Shown: positions 48,984-61,581, numbered from the stretch's first letter. The stretch is 64,000 nucleotides of DNA from Pontederia crassipes (GCA_030549335.1 CM060190.1:72864118-72928117); one strand, 5' to 3'. Program-made: numbers and translations. Notes: generated by a model not told the origin, from the letters alone.

Positions 48984-51900
48984 AACTGGCGCACACACAT
49001 TTTCTCATCCCTCCATCTCAGATCGAATGGCCCCGAAAGCGTGGGCGCATAGTGCTAAAACAAAAGTGTGATAGCACACTAATATTCCTTAAATATATAT
49101 ATATATATATGTATATATATAAGGGTTGTTTATGCACCTTGGGATCACTGAATCAGATCCGCCCATCCAAAACAATACTTTTTCTTACCGTTGTGATGTC
49201 GTTCTTTTGTTAGCCGGTTTGATGTTGGTTCAACTACTATGGTCACCGGTTCAACGACAAAGAAGTAAAAAACGCTGTCCGGTTCGCCTAGGGCAGCAGA
49301 CAGGACGAGGTGCTCTCTTCTCTTCTCCGATCTCCGTTATCTCTTCTCTCTCTCTCTCTCTGCGCTCGCTCTCTCCCTCTCTTTGCTCGAGTCACTGTTC
49401 AAAAGCAAGCCAGCAGCGGCAAGACTCCTCTCTGCACTCCTGTAGCAAGGCTCCCCCATTCAGTTGTTCCTTTCTCCGGTTGCCAGTAGTCTTGTTATTT
49501 GACCTCCCTCTTGATCCGGCTTCTCATCACACAATGAAATTTCTTTATTTCTTTTTTTTAGATATAGAATCTTGTCCACCTTTTTCTTGTATCAGAATTG
49601 CCTGGCATATAAATGCATTTTATGCATTCCTATATATATTGTGTTATGCAACAAATCAAACAGGATGAAAGATTGTAGTTTCTCATATTCTTTACTTCTT
49701 TTAAAAAGTGCGCATCTATATGCCAAATTCTGTGGGATTGATAGCTGAACAGTTTGCTTCTGCAAGTATTTTGATCATCACCAAGCTTTACTCCATGTTA
49801 GACACGAGTTTTGCTTGTTCCAAATTATCTTTCTCAAGCGAAAGATGTTTCACTTGTTCCAAATTTTCTTTGTCAAGCAAAAGAAGTGCTACATTTCCAA
49901 TAACATGTTCAAGCTTATCTCTCGTGTTGGTCAGTGATGGGAAGATGTAATAGCATATGGAAGTGGGGCATGTTTGTTTCATGGCCAACATGCATTGAGA
50001 GGAGTCCCGACATGGCTGTATTCCCATCGACTATTAGGCTGCATTTGGCACCGGAACATTTTGGAACATTTGTTCTCGAGAACTAATTGATGTGATTGAA
50101 AAGTTTGGATTGGTGTTTGGATGAAAAAGTGTAATGATGGGGATTTAAAAAGTTGATGTGATGGAAAAGTTTTAGTGGGTGTTTGGATAAAAAGTAAGAA
50201 CTAAGAATATAATTTATTATTTTATTAAGTATAAAATTATAGTAAATAAGAATATATTATTAATATTACAATTACGTAAATTGCTATATTGTTAATATTA
50301 TTTTTAAATATTTTGATTAAACATTTTAAATATTAATAATATTATAATTTACATACATTTTAAAATCCAAATATAATTTATTTTTTTAAAAAATAATTGA
50401 ATAGTTTAATTAATAAAATATTTATTAATTATTAGAATTAATTATTTTATAGTTTTTAATTAATAACATTTAATAAATTATTTTATAATATCCTTAATAA
50501 TGTATTAATATATTATAAATTATATATACATATAAACCAAAATAATTAAAAAAATAGATGAAATTAAAAAAAAAAGCGGCTCGAGAACAAAAAAAAAAGT
50601 CAAATGTTCTCGCCGAACATTTGGGCGAGAACATTATAGAAATGTTCTCGCCCAGCTCACGTGACGGGAACTTTTTTTGTTCCCGTCACGTAGCTGCGTT
50701 TGGCAGAACATCGGGAACATTTGAAATGTTCCCGGCTGCCAAACGTGGCCTTAGAGAGAGGAAGAGATCGATGGATCAGAGAGGAAGAGAGAGTGTCTCC
50801 GCGAAATTTCTTTACCCATTTCCTCTGATGAACTGGACACTTCGATTTTTAACTTCTTTAGTGTTGAACCGGTGACAAAAGCAACTTTGAGTTGGATGTG
50901 TTAAGTTATGGGGTCCTAACCGTGGAACGAAAGTTGACGGATGCAATTCAGTGATCGCAGGGTGCCTAATACACCTATCTCTCTCTCTATATATATCTAT
51001 ATCTTTATCGATATTTATATATTGGATTGTAACTCATATATGTTCTTATGTTTTCCTTATATTCTTTAACGTAATTTGACCATAAACCTAGAATAGAACA
51101 CACTGTAGTCATACATTTTGTTGAGCTTCTGCATTGTGTTTTTTCCTTTGAAGTTAAGAGGATGCCTACCAAATTGTAAACATCCTATTTTACTAAAAAG
51201 AGTACTGACCTCCAACAAGGGTAAGAAAAAAAATTATATAAGTGAAACACACATTGTAGTTGATTATTAGTCCCCCGCCCAAAATTGTGTCCTGTGTATT
51301 GTGTGCTCTGTGATATTGTTCATGTAACACGATTTTCTCTCCAGAGTAGACAAGTATTATGGTGTAACCATATTGCCCACAGCACAGCCAACGGCAGCTG
51401 CCTTTTCTGTCTTGGACCATACGTCCTGATTGCTGTGTTTTGTTTTAGTTTTATAACAAATATTTGGACTTTTATCATCATATTGATATCTCTATTTTGT
51501 TCTAAGTCAAACTTTGTAATGCATCCTCCTTTAATTAGGCTGCAATGGACAAGGTTCCTGATGAAGCCAAGAGTGATGATCTTTTCTATGACCATTTTAG
51601 CAAAAAAGGGGATTTCTGGTTTGATTTCATTGCAGACACTGGCGATGGAGGGAATTCAACATATGCCGTAGCTCGTCTATTGGCCCAACCTCATCTACAC
51701 CTGAGGAATAATGAGACCGAATATGACCTTCCACGCGGAAACTTACTTCTTATTGGAGGAGATCTTGCGTAAGATACTGCACGTGAAACTGAGTCCATTT
51801 CTTCTCCGAAAAAAACTGAGTCCATTTCTTTAGTTCTTCACCGCATGTTGCATTTTTTTCTTTAGCGATCATAGTATGTCTTAAAATAATGAAGTAATAG

Positions 51901-54900
51901 TATGCTTTCTCTACTTTTTTCTGCTAACTTTCACTGTTTCAGAATAGTTAACTTATTGGTAGGTACTTTACCTTTTCCCTTAAAAGAAAACTTCCTTGGT
52001 TTTCTTCTTTCACTCGTAAGCCTTTCATATTTCGTCAATTTATCTCTGAATTAATCATCAACAATATCATCAGATGTCCTGGTTATTTTGGATTTTATTT
52101 GGTAGTCATGATAGACCTTCCTATCAAAAGGCTGTGATAAGGATGTGGAGCCATCATGAATGCAGTATGCAACCTTGAGATACAACTCAATTTCTAATTG
52201 CTTAGTAATGCTTTGGACACAATATTCCTCAATTTGGATGATCCAATTAGTCTGTCTTATTTCTTTCTGTACTTTTCCCTGATTGAGATTTTATTGTAAT
52301 AAAGTGACATGTTAATTTTAAGTATTCATCTAAAAAAAAAGAAAGAAATTATGCATGTCTTTTCATGGCAACAATTCAATCAAAATATTTTTTCTCACAT
52401 GTACTCTGAAATTTTCCACAGCTATCCTAATCCTTCTGCATATACATATGAGAGGCGTTTTTTCTATCCCTTTGAGCATGCTCTTCAGCCTCCAGCCTGT
52501 TACAAAACTGAGCATATTGCAGTCAATAAACCTGAACTTCCATATGGGGTGTCAGAATTGAAAGAATACGATGGGCCCCAATGTTTTATAATACCTGGAA
52601 ATCATGGTTTGTATTTATTCGCATACATTTCTATGATGCATAATATAAGTTTTCATGCTTTAACTTTATGTAACCATGTTTCTTGACTTCTCAGATTTTG
52701 GCTATAAATATGCATATTTCCCTAATGTTTCTGCAGATTGGTTTGATGGACTTCACACTTTTATGAGGTACATATGCCACAAAAGTTGGTTAGGTGGGTG
52801 GTTTATGCCTCAGAAGAAGAGTTATTTTGCCTTGCAACTCCCTAGAGGGTGGTGGATATTTGGTCTTGACCAGGCACTTCATGGAGATATTGACGTCTAT
52901 CAGTTCAAATTCTTTGCAGAATTATGTCAGCACAAGGTAAATTATGATGATTCTGTAACTATATTCATACCTTTGCTTATTCCTGCTCATATCATCTTTA
53001 TTCTTATAGAAGTAATTATGGATCAAAATTTTCAGATAGCTACTTACTGCACTTGGAACCGAGTACTATCATTCTTAATGTGAAATTGTATGCATTTAGA
53101 AAAGTATTTTTCTGCTAAGCTTATGGGTGTGATTAAAAGTTTGCAGGTTGGTGAAAATGACTCTGTAATTATTATGACTCATGAACCTAATTGGCTGCTT
53201 GATTGGTACTGGAATGACTCAACGGGTAAGAATGTTTCTTATCTGATCCGGGACTATCTTCATGGAAGATGTAAGCTTCGCATAGCTGGAGATCTGCACC
53301 ATTATATGCGCCATTCTTCTGTTTCATCGGACAAGTCTCCTTATGTTGAGCATCTACTTGTTAATGGTTGTGGTGGGGCCTTTTTGCATCCGACACATGT
53401 TTTCAAAAACTTTGATAAATTTTATGGAAGTTCGTTCGAGAGCAAGGCAACATACCCTTCCAACGATGATTCTAGCAGGGTAAGTTGGGTAATAGGGCTT
53501 TATCACTCCTAAAAGAAATAGGGCTCTATCATGTGCTTTTCTTTTATTTGTCAGGTGCCTTATCATCACTTATTATAAGCTTAATGTCTAAATGAAAATA
53601 TTTGCAGATTGCATTGGGAAATATTTTGAAATTTAGGAGGAAGAACTGGCAATTTGACTTTATTGGTGGTATTATATACTTTATACTGGCCTTTTCTATG
53701 TTCCCCCAGGTGAGCATGTTATGTCAGCATATATACCTTTATTTTTCTGATGATATACTACTCTCTCCATAATTGTGTGATAAGTGGTAACCTTAGAGAT
53801 TCATTCTTCTAGTTGATTCACCTAATCACCATAAAACTAAACTGCAATCCCTATTTTGTTTTATGTTATGGTATTATGCAACCAGTAGTCTTAGGTCAAC
53901 TAAAGAGTAGTTCTAGAAATGTTGAAAGATCATATGCTTTGTGTTGATGTCTACATAAATCACGATTGAAATAAATAACTTCCATTTTCTTGAGATTGTG
54001 ATATTACAAAAAATGTACAAACAAAATTCAGTTCCTCGTCCACTCGTCCACCATGTCCATTACATTGGACCCAAATAGACCATAAAAAAGTAAAAAGAGT
54101 CGCATGATCTTGTAATGTACACCTGGATTCAATTTTGGTTCCCACATATGGTTTCTAACGAAACTCCAAAACTGAGGTGACAATCGAGGGGCGAGCCCTG
54201 TGGATTCAGATCATTGCCTCTCCTGCTGTCAAACAGCGGAAGTAAAGGTGATTGATGTCCTCATCTGGTGCAACACACAGGTTGTACCCGCCTTTGGAAC
54301 CCATCTTCGTTTGTAGCAAGTCAGAGCAGCCACACAAAATTTTTTATTGATTGCGGCATCCGTAGCCTCCAAATCATGCTGAATCAGTCTGCATACATCC
54401 TCTAGTCGATTGTCATTAGCAAGAAGTTTATATAGAAAACTGACCATACGACTAAATCCACATCTTGTCAAGAACTATGAGGTGATATGCTGTCTAATCG
54501 GCCCATAAGAGTGAGGAGTTCTTCCAACCGTTGGTCCAAAAGAGCAACATTGAATTACGGAGTCCAAACACCATGTGATAGCATAATTCCTTATCATTAG
54601 TTGGTGACCATAGCGTTAGCATATAGTCTAGGAAACATCCCAGAGAGGGATCACTTGTTGGCAAGGATACTTTTTAAAATCTGAATTCATTACCAAGTCC
54701 CGATGAAACTTCAAAGAATGGGTGCAGCTTGGCACCACTAAAATAAAATAACTTCTCTAACAATTCCTGTGATAGAAATGGATTAGTATTTGGATCTTAG
54801 CAAGTGTTTCATTAAATTCATTGTAAAGTTATACAATCAATTCATATTTCCATTGAAGCATGTTGGTCGTATAAGTACTTGGATGATGAATTTAAATCTC

Positions 54901-56600
54901 TGATGTATATTTGTTTCTGTACTTTCTGATACTTCCAGTGAATTTTGCACATCATTTTTTTTCTCTGTATTTGGAGTGTCTACTCTTAAAAAAACACTAC
55001 CTAGATACCATTATTATTTGTGAAGCGAAATACAAAATATATAGAATTGTTTTGCATTAAATGGTTCTGTTGAATCACATCTTCTTTTTGTCTGTTTTAA
55101 TCAAAAATCATCTTTCTACAGCCGTTCTTTCTGTCACATTTATTGCATATACTATTTGAATTTAATCTAACTTTGATTATTCACCTTTAGAACATTTGGT
55201 AACTATGCATCTTGAGAAGAATGAGTCCTGGCCATTAACTATTTTGTATGTCTTATTTCTAGTGTGATGTTTTTGACATCTTGCACGATGATTCTTGGTC
55301 TGGCCGTGTGAAGAGTTTCTTTGGTACAATCTGGAGTGCGGTCTTGTACATGTTGGAGAAATCTTGTGTGTCTCTAGCAGGTGTTCTTGTATTGACAGTA
55401 CTATCAATATTCTTTGTGCCGACGAAACTATCCCGTAAAAAGCGCGCTACCTTAGGTCTGCTTCATGTTTCTGCTCACATAGCAGCAGCATTGATTCTAA
55501 TGCTGCTTTTGGAGCTTGGTATTGATTTGTGTATTCGTCATCATTTATTAGCAACTTCAGGTTTGCCCGATTGCATGCTTGCTCTTTTCTTTCTTTTTTA
55601 TCTTCTCATTATCACAAAGGTTTGGAATGCATGGTTTGAATTTGTTAGGGTATCACACACTTTATGAATGGTACCGGTCCATGGAGAATGAGCATTTCCC
55701 TGACCCCAGTGGACTTCGAGCTCGTATTGAGCAATGGACTTTTGGACTTTATCCTGCATGTATAAAGTATCTCATGTCAGCTTTTGATGTCCCAGAGGTC
55801 ATGGTGGTTTTGTTTGTAAACATTATATTGGATACTATAATATATGCGCATAATCTAAAAGTTATAATTTGTTGCAGGTAATGGCTGTTACCAGAAGCAG
55901 CATCTGTAAGAGGGGGATCCAATCCTTGCCTCGAAGTCTTGCTATTATATACTATGCTTCAGTTTTCTTGTACTTCTGGGTCCTCTCCACTCCTGTTGTA
56001 TCTCTAGTTTTCGGCAGCTATTTATACATATGCATAAATTGGTTCCACATTCACTTCGATGAAGCGTTCTCATCCCTTCGAATTGCAAACTACAAGGCAC
56101 TGACCAGGTTTCATATTACTTCAACGGGGGACCTTGAAGTTTTCACCCTTGCAGTTGACAAGGTAACTATGCTTTTGCTTTACTTCTTGAAAAAACACTA
56201 ATGGAAATAAAGAACCAATGACAACTTTTGAAACAACAAAATTAAATTTGCTCTTTTTCCTTCCAAAACAAGGAGAACCATATGGGTTTTCGGGACAAAG
56301 AGATGTCCAATCGAGATATTAAGTATGAGAGATGAAAATTCGAAGGGGGAAAGGTCGCCATTCTTCAAAACGTTACTGATTGTGTATTCTCATGCTCAAT
56401 TTACTGAACAGGTCCCGAGGGACTGGAAGTTGGATCCAGAATGGGATGCTGAGCCCAAGGAGCCTCTTCAGCTCAGCCACCTCAGGAAGTTCCCCAGCAA
56501 ATGGCGAGCATATTCGGGGGCTGATCCAGTCAGCTCTGTGCGGGTAGTCGACCATTTTGTTATCGAAAGAACAGAAAAAGATACAACAGGGTGTACTTAG
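46499..56600 (+). CDS. Calcineurin-like metallophosphoesterase with multiple membrane spans
   Basis: Fifteen exons join in phase: 46499-46788, 46931-47156, 47254-47505, 47592-47707, 47974-48069, 48151-48238, 51539-51768, 52422-52606, 52737-52936, 53147-53479, 53608-53709, 55263-55560, 55649-55797, 55878-56162 and 56412-56600 (TAG), 3039 nt, 1012 aa. All borders are GT…AG. Residues 1-355 carry about six hydrophobic spans. The phosphoesterase domain has DTGDGG (about 390), GGDLAYPNP (about 430), GNHDWFDGL (about 493), MTHEPNW (His573) and GDLHHYMRH (about 609-617), the metal ligands of the calcineurin-like fold. At least four more spans follow (FIGGIIYFILAFSMF, LAGVLVLTVLSIFFV, HIAAALILMLLLELGI, YYASVFLYFWVLS), then a soluble tail. 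The substrate is unknown to me. Intron 6 (3300 bases) holds three transposons and intron 11 a LINE remnant, yet the frame is intact. Confidence 0.9.
48376..49089. mobile_element. Inverted-repeat element with G and C homopolymers near its ends
   Basis: The left end AGGAATACTAATGTG…CCACACT and the right end (reverse complement AGGAATATTAGTGTG…TCACACT) match at 13 of the first 15 bases. Inside, both ends share a CGGTTCAC motif next to a G run: 16 G at 48413-48428 on the left and 34 C at 48949-48982 on the right. Short repeats of GTGAACCGGACGA lie at 48885-48950. No target duplication is clear, so the superfamily is unassigned. It lies in intron 6 of the phosphoesterase gene. Confidence 0.55.
48949..48982. 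repeat. 34-base C homopolymer
   Basis: An uninterrupted run of 34 C, paired in inverted orientation with 16 G at 48413-48428. Both are seen directly. The true lengths may differ from the assembly. Confidence 0.9.
49122..50976. mobile_element. Mutator-like element (possible gene-fragment carrier) in intron 6
   Basis: The left end AGGGTTGTTTATGCACC…GGATCACTGAATC pairs with the right end (reverse complement AGGTGTATTAGGCACC…CGATCACTGAATT). Over the 28 bases starting GCACC there are 5 mismatches, and weaker pairing continues to a shared GTTCAAC about 100 bases in. It sits between AT and CT microsatellites, so a 9-bp duplication cannot be judged. The inside holds a C/T-rich leader-like block (49280-49520) and a minus-strand coiled-coil-like frame (49788-50027). 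A Tourist-type element at 50037-50750 is nested within it. Confidence 0.55.
50037..50750. mobile_element. PIF/Harbinger (Tourist-like) MITE
   Basis: The ends are GGCTGCATTTGGCACCGGAA and, at the right, AATGTTCCCGGCTGCCAAAC plus GTGGCC, imperfect inverted repeats of about 25 bases. TTA flanks both sides (50034-50036 and 50751-50753), the canonical target duplication of this superfamily. The 714-bp interior is AT-rich, with several short GAACATTT / AAATGTTC palindromes near the right end. No coding capacity is seen. Confidence 0.85.
54180..54470 (-). mobile_element. Remnant of a LINE zf-RVT C-terminal region
   Basis: On the minus strand, pieces in two frames resemble the zinc-binding domain at the C-terminus of plant LINE reverse transcriptases: IKNFVWLL followed by RR, then CVAPDEDINHLYFRC close to the C-x2-C…H-x4-C pattern. 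Frames are broken by shifts and stops. It lies in intron 11 of the phosphoesterase gene and is old, with no visible ends. Confidence 0.5.
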
Positions 56601-58422
56601 ATGTAAACGTTTTCATCTTCTTCCTTTTGGTTCTCCGGAATCGTAGGTTTAGCTCACATTCGTTAACAATGTACAAGATCATTTAAAAGCGTAGTAAAAG
56701 TTGATGTATATAAAAGAATTCTTCCTCAAGTATCACCCCGATAATTCTTAATAATATTTGCAGTTCATTTTTTTTTTGTTTTCAATAGTTCACTTCATTG
56801 CATTATGGTGAAAAAAGAGGTAGCAGGGGATTAATTCAAAGGTAAGTTCTTTTTTTTTTTTCAATAGTTCACGCCTATTTTGTTTATAGCATGATTATGC
56901 AATCTGCTCTTACCAGATTTCAACTCGCTGATTAATTTAATATGCCTACTAAGACTGACATGCCAAAATAGAAACAAATACCAAAAGCAACTCAACTGTT
57001 GACGAAAAAGTGATAATGCTTCATGCATATGTCACACCAATGATGAGCCGGCCAATTTTTCCTTCATTTCCATGTCCGCAGAAGCTTGTTTTACGGAACA
57101 TTCGTATTATCAGGATATTTTTCCTCTGGATCTTATCCCGCACAATTTTGCTAAAACACGTGACACTCGAAGGCCATGTTCTTTGGTAATAGTGCTCTTT
57201 CACTGCTCACCGAAATTCATCTCTTAACACATTCGGAAAAGAGTTAAGAAAAGTGCATCCTTCAATTGGCTTAACTCAGGAGAATTAAGTGACAGTGCAA
57301 TCAGGTCAAAATGAAGCTTGAATCAATGGTATTAACAGATTCGAGCTAGAAACTTGAGTTTGGTTGATTCATTCTTTGGCCACTCATTCGATGGTTGTAC
57401 ATGCTTTTGCTCATACGCCCCATTCTTAAAGTGGGTTGAGTAGGCTTAAGTGGCACAAACACTAGTATCAGCCCTAGCGGGAAGTCAAAATAGGAGAACT
57501 ATCCTTGTAGGGTGCGATCTACTTGTGTTTAAGATCAATGAGTCATAGTCTCAGATGGAGAGACATTCAACAAAATTGAATGATATAGTTGTAGTATTCT
57601 TTTAGGAGATTAGTCGTAGTATTTTGTACTCCATTATAAATTCTTGAGGAACTATAAAATATATGAACAAATTAAATGTATATTCCTCTTAAATTCCAAT
57701 TCTATATCCTTTCAACTTCAACATAAGCCATATCTTGTAAAGTCATCAATGGGGAACAAATGGAAAGATATGTTTTTGAGAAAACTGAATATCCAACTCG
57801 TAAGGGTTCAATGTATAAATTTAAACTGTTTGCATGACACCTTAAATAAACTTGCATTCTTTAAAAAAATACATGCACAAAAAAGTAATAACGAGATGTT
57901 TCAAAGATTTACATGGATATGCTCCCTAAAAAGGTTTTGCACAGATACGAAGCACTCTTATTCAGTCACCAAGTCTGTGGCACCTTCGTAACTGATATTC
58001 TGACGCTTATTAACAGCAACCATAGTAACCTGCAACATATTTTCTCCCACGTACAGATGGAGGAGATACCAAGATATACGTAGTAATCCATCTTCTTTCT
58101 TTGTGCTCCCTTAAAAAGAAAATTTCCCTTGCGAGTTGCGATGGTCTCTTTTGACCTGACATGAAGTGTGCCACTGGTGTCTTTTTTGCCCCGTTCCTAT
58201 CATATGGTTCCAGCGTAGTCAGGATGATCTTTTATGATGAACGATGTCAAACATAGCACATTGTATGTCAAACATGGTCATCCGTTTTCCTCTAAAAAAA
58301 AGTAACTATATATATCCTATTTTTGTTGGCTACCTTCCATATTCAAATTAATAATCTAAACGTGTCATTTTTTGGTATGGAAAAACTTGTAATATATTTT
58401 CCAACATAATAGCATATCTAAA

Positions 58423-58468
<46 letters not shown>

Positions 58469-59041
58469 AATTAAAAAAAAAACTAAACTCTATCAGAAAA
58501 AATAGTATATATAAGTAGAATGAATGTATTATCTCCTACAAGTTAAAACAATAATAAACATACCTTCCAGATATTTATTGGAAACTTAAAGCATTATAAC
58601 CATTGATTGAAAGAGGACAATGCTGGACGTTCCTTGTCAGCGTTTCTTCATCCATAATGTTCTGGTTTACATGCAATATATAATATTCATTATTGCACAG
58701 TCTCGTCGTCGATTCTCTGTCTCCGCTGTCGTTGGCTCGCCCAACCTCGCCATTGCTGAATCTCATCGCCCCGGGGCCGTGCCCCCTCCACGGTCGTGAC
58801 CTTGCTATCGCTGCCGACCCACCATTATTTTTTTTTTAAAAAAACATTTACATTGACACTGCTCGAATGATCTTAAACTACCTCTTTATCGATTTTTCAT
58901 TCAACTGCTTTGATTTGGAACATGTTTTCTAGTGTGTTGTTGCTCCAAGCATTGAGGTGGAATGGTTTATGATGCAGATCAAATGCAGTATCACAATTGA
59001 GTTGATAAGGAATCCTTTATTGCATCTTAAACTTTTTACCT
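56601..59041. other. Intergenic; no recognised gene
   Basis: The 3' untranslated region of the phosphoesterase gene comes first. Then there is AT-rich DNA without recognisable coding sequence. A compound (CT)n(CA)n repeat lies at about 58422-58469. A small GC-rich patch at 58690-58820 (TCGTCGTCGATTCTCTGTCT…) stands out but has no coding motif I can name. Confidence 0.45.
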
Positions 59042-60140
59042 CACTACAAGAAAATTGTCATTTTCCGACGGATAGAAATCCATCGCAATTTGCGATGAAT
59101 TTTGCGACGGAAATGTTTCTGTCTGAATTTCCGACGATTAAAACTGTTAGAAATGAAAATAATAAATTATGTAATTTGTTATATTATTATTTTATTTTTC
59201 AACGATTAGGAACGTCGATATTTTCGACGGATATCTATCCGCCGCAATTTCTGACGGTCATGTCCGTCGGTAAATGTAAAATAATATAATATAAGGAGTA
59301 TTTTATTAATATAATTAGCGATAGTTTAAACCATTGCAATTTTCGACGCTTCCGACCGTTGATAAATAAAAAATAATATAATATAAGAAGTATTTTATTA
59401 ATATAATTAGCGACAGTCCGAACCGTCGCAAGTTCCGACGGTTCCGACCGTCGATAATAATTAGCGATAGTTCAAATCCTTGGTAAAAAAATAAATATTA
59501 TATATAACTAAATATAGTATTTAATTTTTATAATTAAAAATTTTCGACAGTCACAACCGTCGGTAACTTTAAAAATAATTAATTTTTACTTTTCCGACGG
59601 TCAGATCCGTCGGTAATTAAAATTTCACTATCTCGCTTTTTTCTTTTATTTTCCCGCTTTCACATCTTTCCACCAATATATATATAATATACATATATCT
59701 ATATATATTAATCTTTCCCCAATTCCATCCTTTATTTCTTTCAACCTCTCCTCTCTCTCTCCCTGCCGGCGAGCCTCTCCCGATCGGACGTCAAACCGCA
59801 TGGCGACTGGATCCAGCCGCGGGCGGGCGGCCGGCCGGCCAGCCGCTCAGCCGGTTGGCGGCCGGATCCGATCGTGGCTGGATCCGGTCGCCATGCGGTT
59901 TGACGTCCGGTCGGGAGAGGCTCGCCGGCAGAGAGAGAGAGAGAGGAGAGGGGGAAAGAAATAAAGGATGGAATTGGCTGGCGGCCGACCGGCTAGCCAC
60001 TCGGCCGGCTGGCGGCCGGATCCGACCGCGGCGCAACGGCTGGATCCGGCCGGCCGCGACTGGATCCGGCCACTCGGATGGATTCGGCCGTTTGGCCGAC
60101 TGGCGACCGAATCCGATCGTGGCCCAACGGCCCAATTCAT
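59042..60140. mobile_element. Truncated CACTA element, same family as 38893-40479
   Basis: It begins CACTACAAGAAAATTGTCAT and continues with CCGACGGT-type subterminal motifs. These align with the reverse complement of the right half of the first CACTA element, including shared AAATATTATATATAACTAAA and AATTAAAATTTCA.TATC.CG blocks. A GC-rich core with CGGATCC units follows. No matching …TAGTG end is visible to the right within the window, so the far end is lost or the element was cut by later insertion. Confidence 0.8.
59719..59977. repeat. Long GC-rich inverted repeat inside the second CACTA copy
   Basis: The left arm 59719-59818 (CCAATTCCATCCTTTATTTC … GGATCCAGCC) and right arm 59876-59977 (GGCTGGATCC … GGAATTGG) are near-perfect reverse complements over about 100 bases, with a loop of about 57 bases. 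The arms include ACGTCAAACCGCATGGCGAC. This is an inverted duplication of the element's own core. Confidence 0.85.
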
Positions 60141-61581
60141 TGGTTTAATATAAAAAAAATCTTTCATTTTTAAAGGATAAATATACTATTTTTTAAATTT
60201 TAAAAAATTAAACCAATGAATTCAATTGAGTTCAAATAATTTAAAATAAAAAATTCAATTCGAGTTCAATTAAGATTAATCTTTCCTTATATTTTCCTTT
60301 TTAAAGATAATGGACAAGTCTAATAATGTTAGAAAAATAATAATTATCTTACAATGTTTTTTTTTGTATAAGGTAACAAAAATAAAAGAAGATTAAATAA
60401 CATAATTTAATTAGAAGCAGATTTTTTCTTATGACTAAAATACACATTCTTTTTTATTTCTAAATGATAATGTATAAGTAAATAATATTTTCTTAAAAGA
60501 CAATTTGTGCTTTTTTAATTAAAAAATATTTAAAATAAAAATTCAATTTGAGCCCAATTAAGATTAAATATTTCGTCTACTTTTAAATAATTGCTTTTTA
60601 AAAAATAGTATTTCAGAAATTTAAAAGTAAATTATTCAATTTGATTAGATTCAAATAAATAATATTTCCTTTCTCAATAACGTATAAATAAACAAAACAT
60701 GGTTTCTTTTTAAATGATAATGAGTTGTTTTAAAATTGAAACCAAATTATTTTTAAAAGATAATGAACAAATATAATAAAAAAGTAATATTTTCTTTTAA
60801 AAGATAATGTATTATTTCAGAAAGAAAGATAAATATTCAATTCGAGTATGATTAAAATAAATAATCTTTTCTTTATAAATGGTAATCTACAAGTATAATA
60901 AAAAATTGTACTATTTCATTTTTAGAAGATATTATTTTATTTCCAAAATTAAAAATAATTTAACACAAAGAATTCAATTTGAGTCCAATGAAAATTAATA
61001 TTTTCTTATATAGGAAATAAAAAAATAGAAATAAGAAAATAATTCTATTTTTGAAAAATAATTAATTATTTAATAAAAAATTTACTAGAAGTTGGGGGTC
61101 TTAATAGATTTAAATTGAGTTTTAAAAATTTTAAAATAGACATTTAATTTGCAATAGTCATGTAATATCAAACAAGTGGATCCAAGATGCTCCTTTAACA
61201 CAATGAAGTATGCTTCCTATAGAAGAAAATCGAACAACTTTTCCATGTCACAGAAATGACAATGGCTGGAATGAAGAGGAAGAATGTAGAAACTGATGGC
61301 TGTTGTCACAAAGTTGCAATTACAAATGACATGCATTCTCTGAGCTATTACACACTCAGATTATACACTTCCTTCAACCTTGAATCACACCTCCCATTCA
61401 ATCATTTGCCACCAAATTTCCTACAAAAGATACACATTGTAAGTAAGAGTATAAAAGTAAAAAAAAGGGACAACAACAAGTAATGTGTCAACCTAAAGAC
61501 ACATCTCAACTGCCTCGATGGGCATTCCAAAGTTGCATTGTAATGCTGCTACGTAGGGGATCACCTCTTTGACTTCCCTCG
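60141..61581. other. Very AT-rich intergenic DNA
   Basis: Dominated by A/T with recurrent AATTCAATT.GAGT and AAAGATAATG motifs, suggesting an old low-complexity or decayed element. No gene is seen. Confidence 0.4.

Noticed and set aside
50558-50875. 105-aa plus-strand ORF
   Set aside because: It spans the right end of the Tourist-like MITE and flanking DNA, so it is a chance fusion of unrelated sequences.
59791-60167. Several 61-114 aa GC-rich ORFs on both strands
   Set aside because: They lie in the inverted duplication of the CACTA core. The frames mirror each other and have only low-complexity Arg/Pro/Ala composition.
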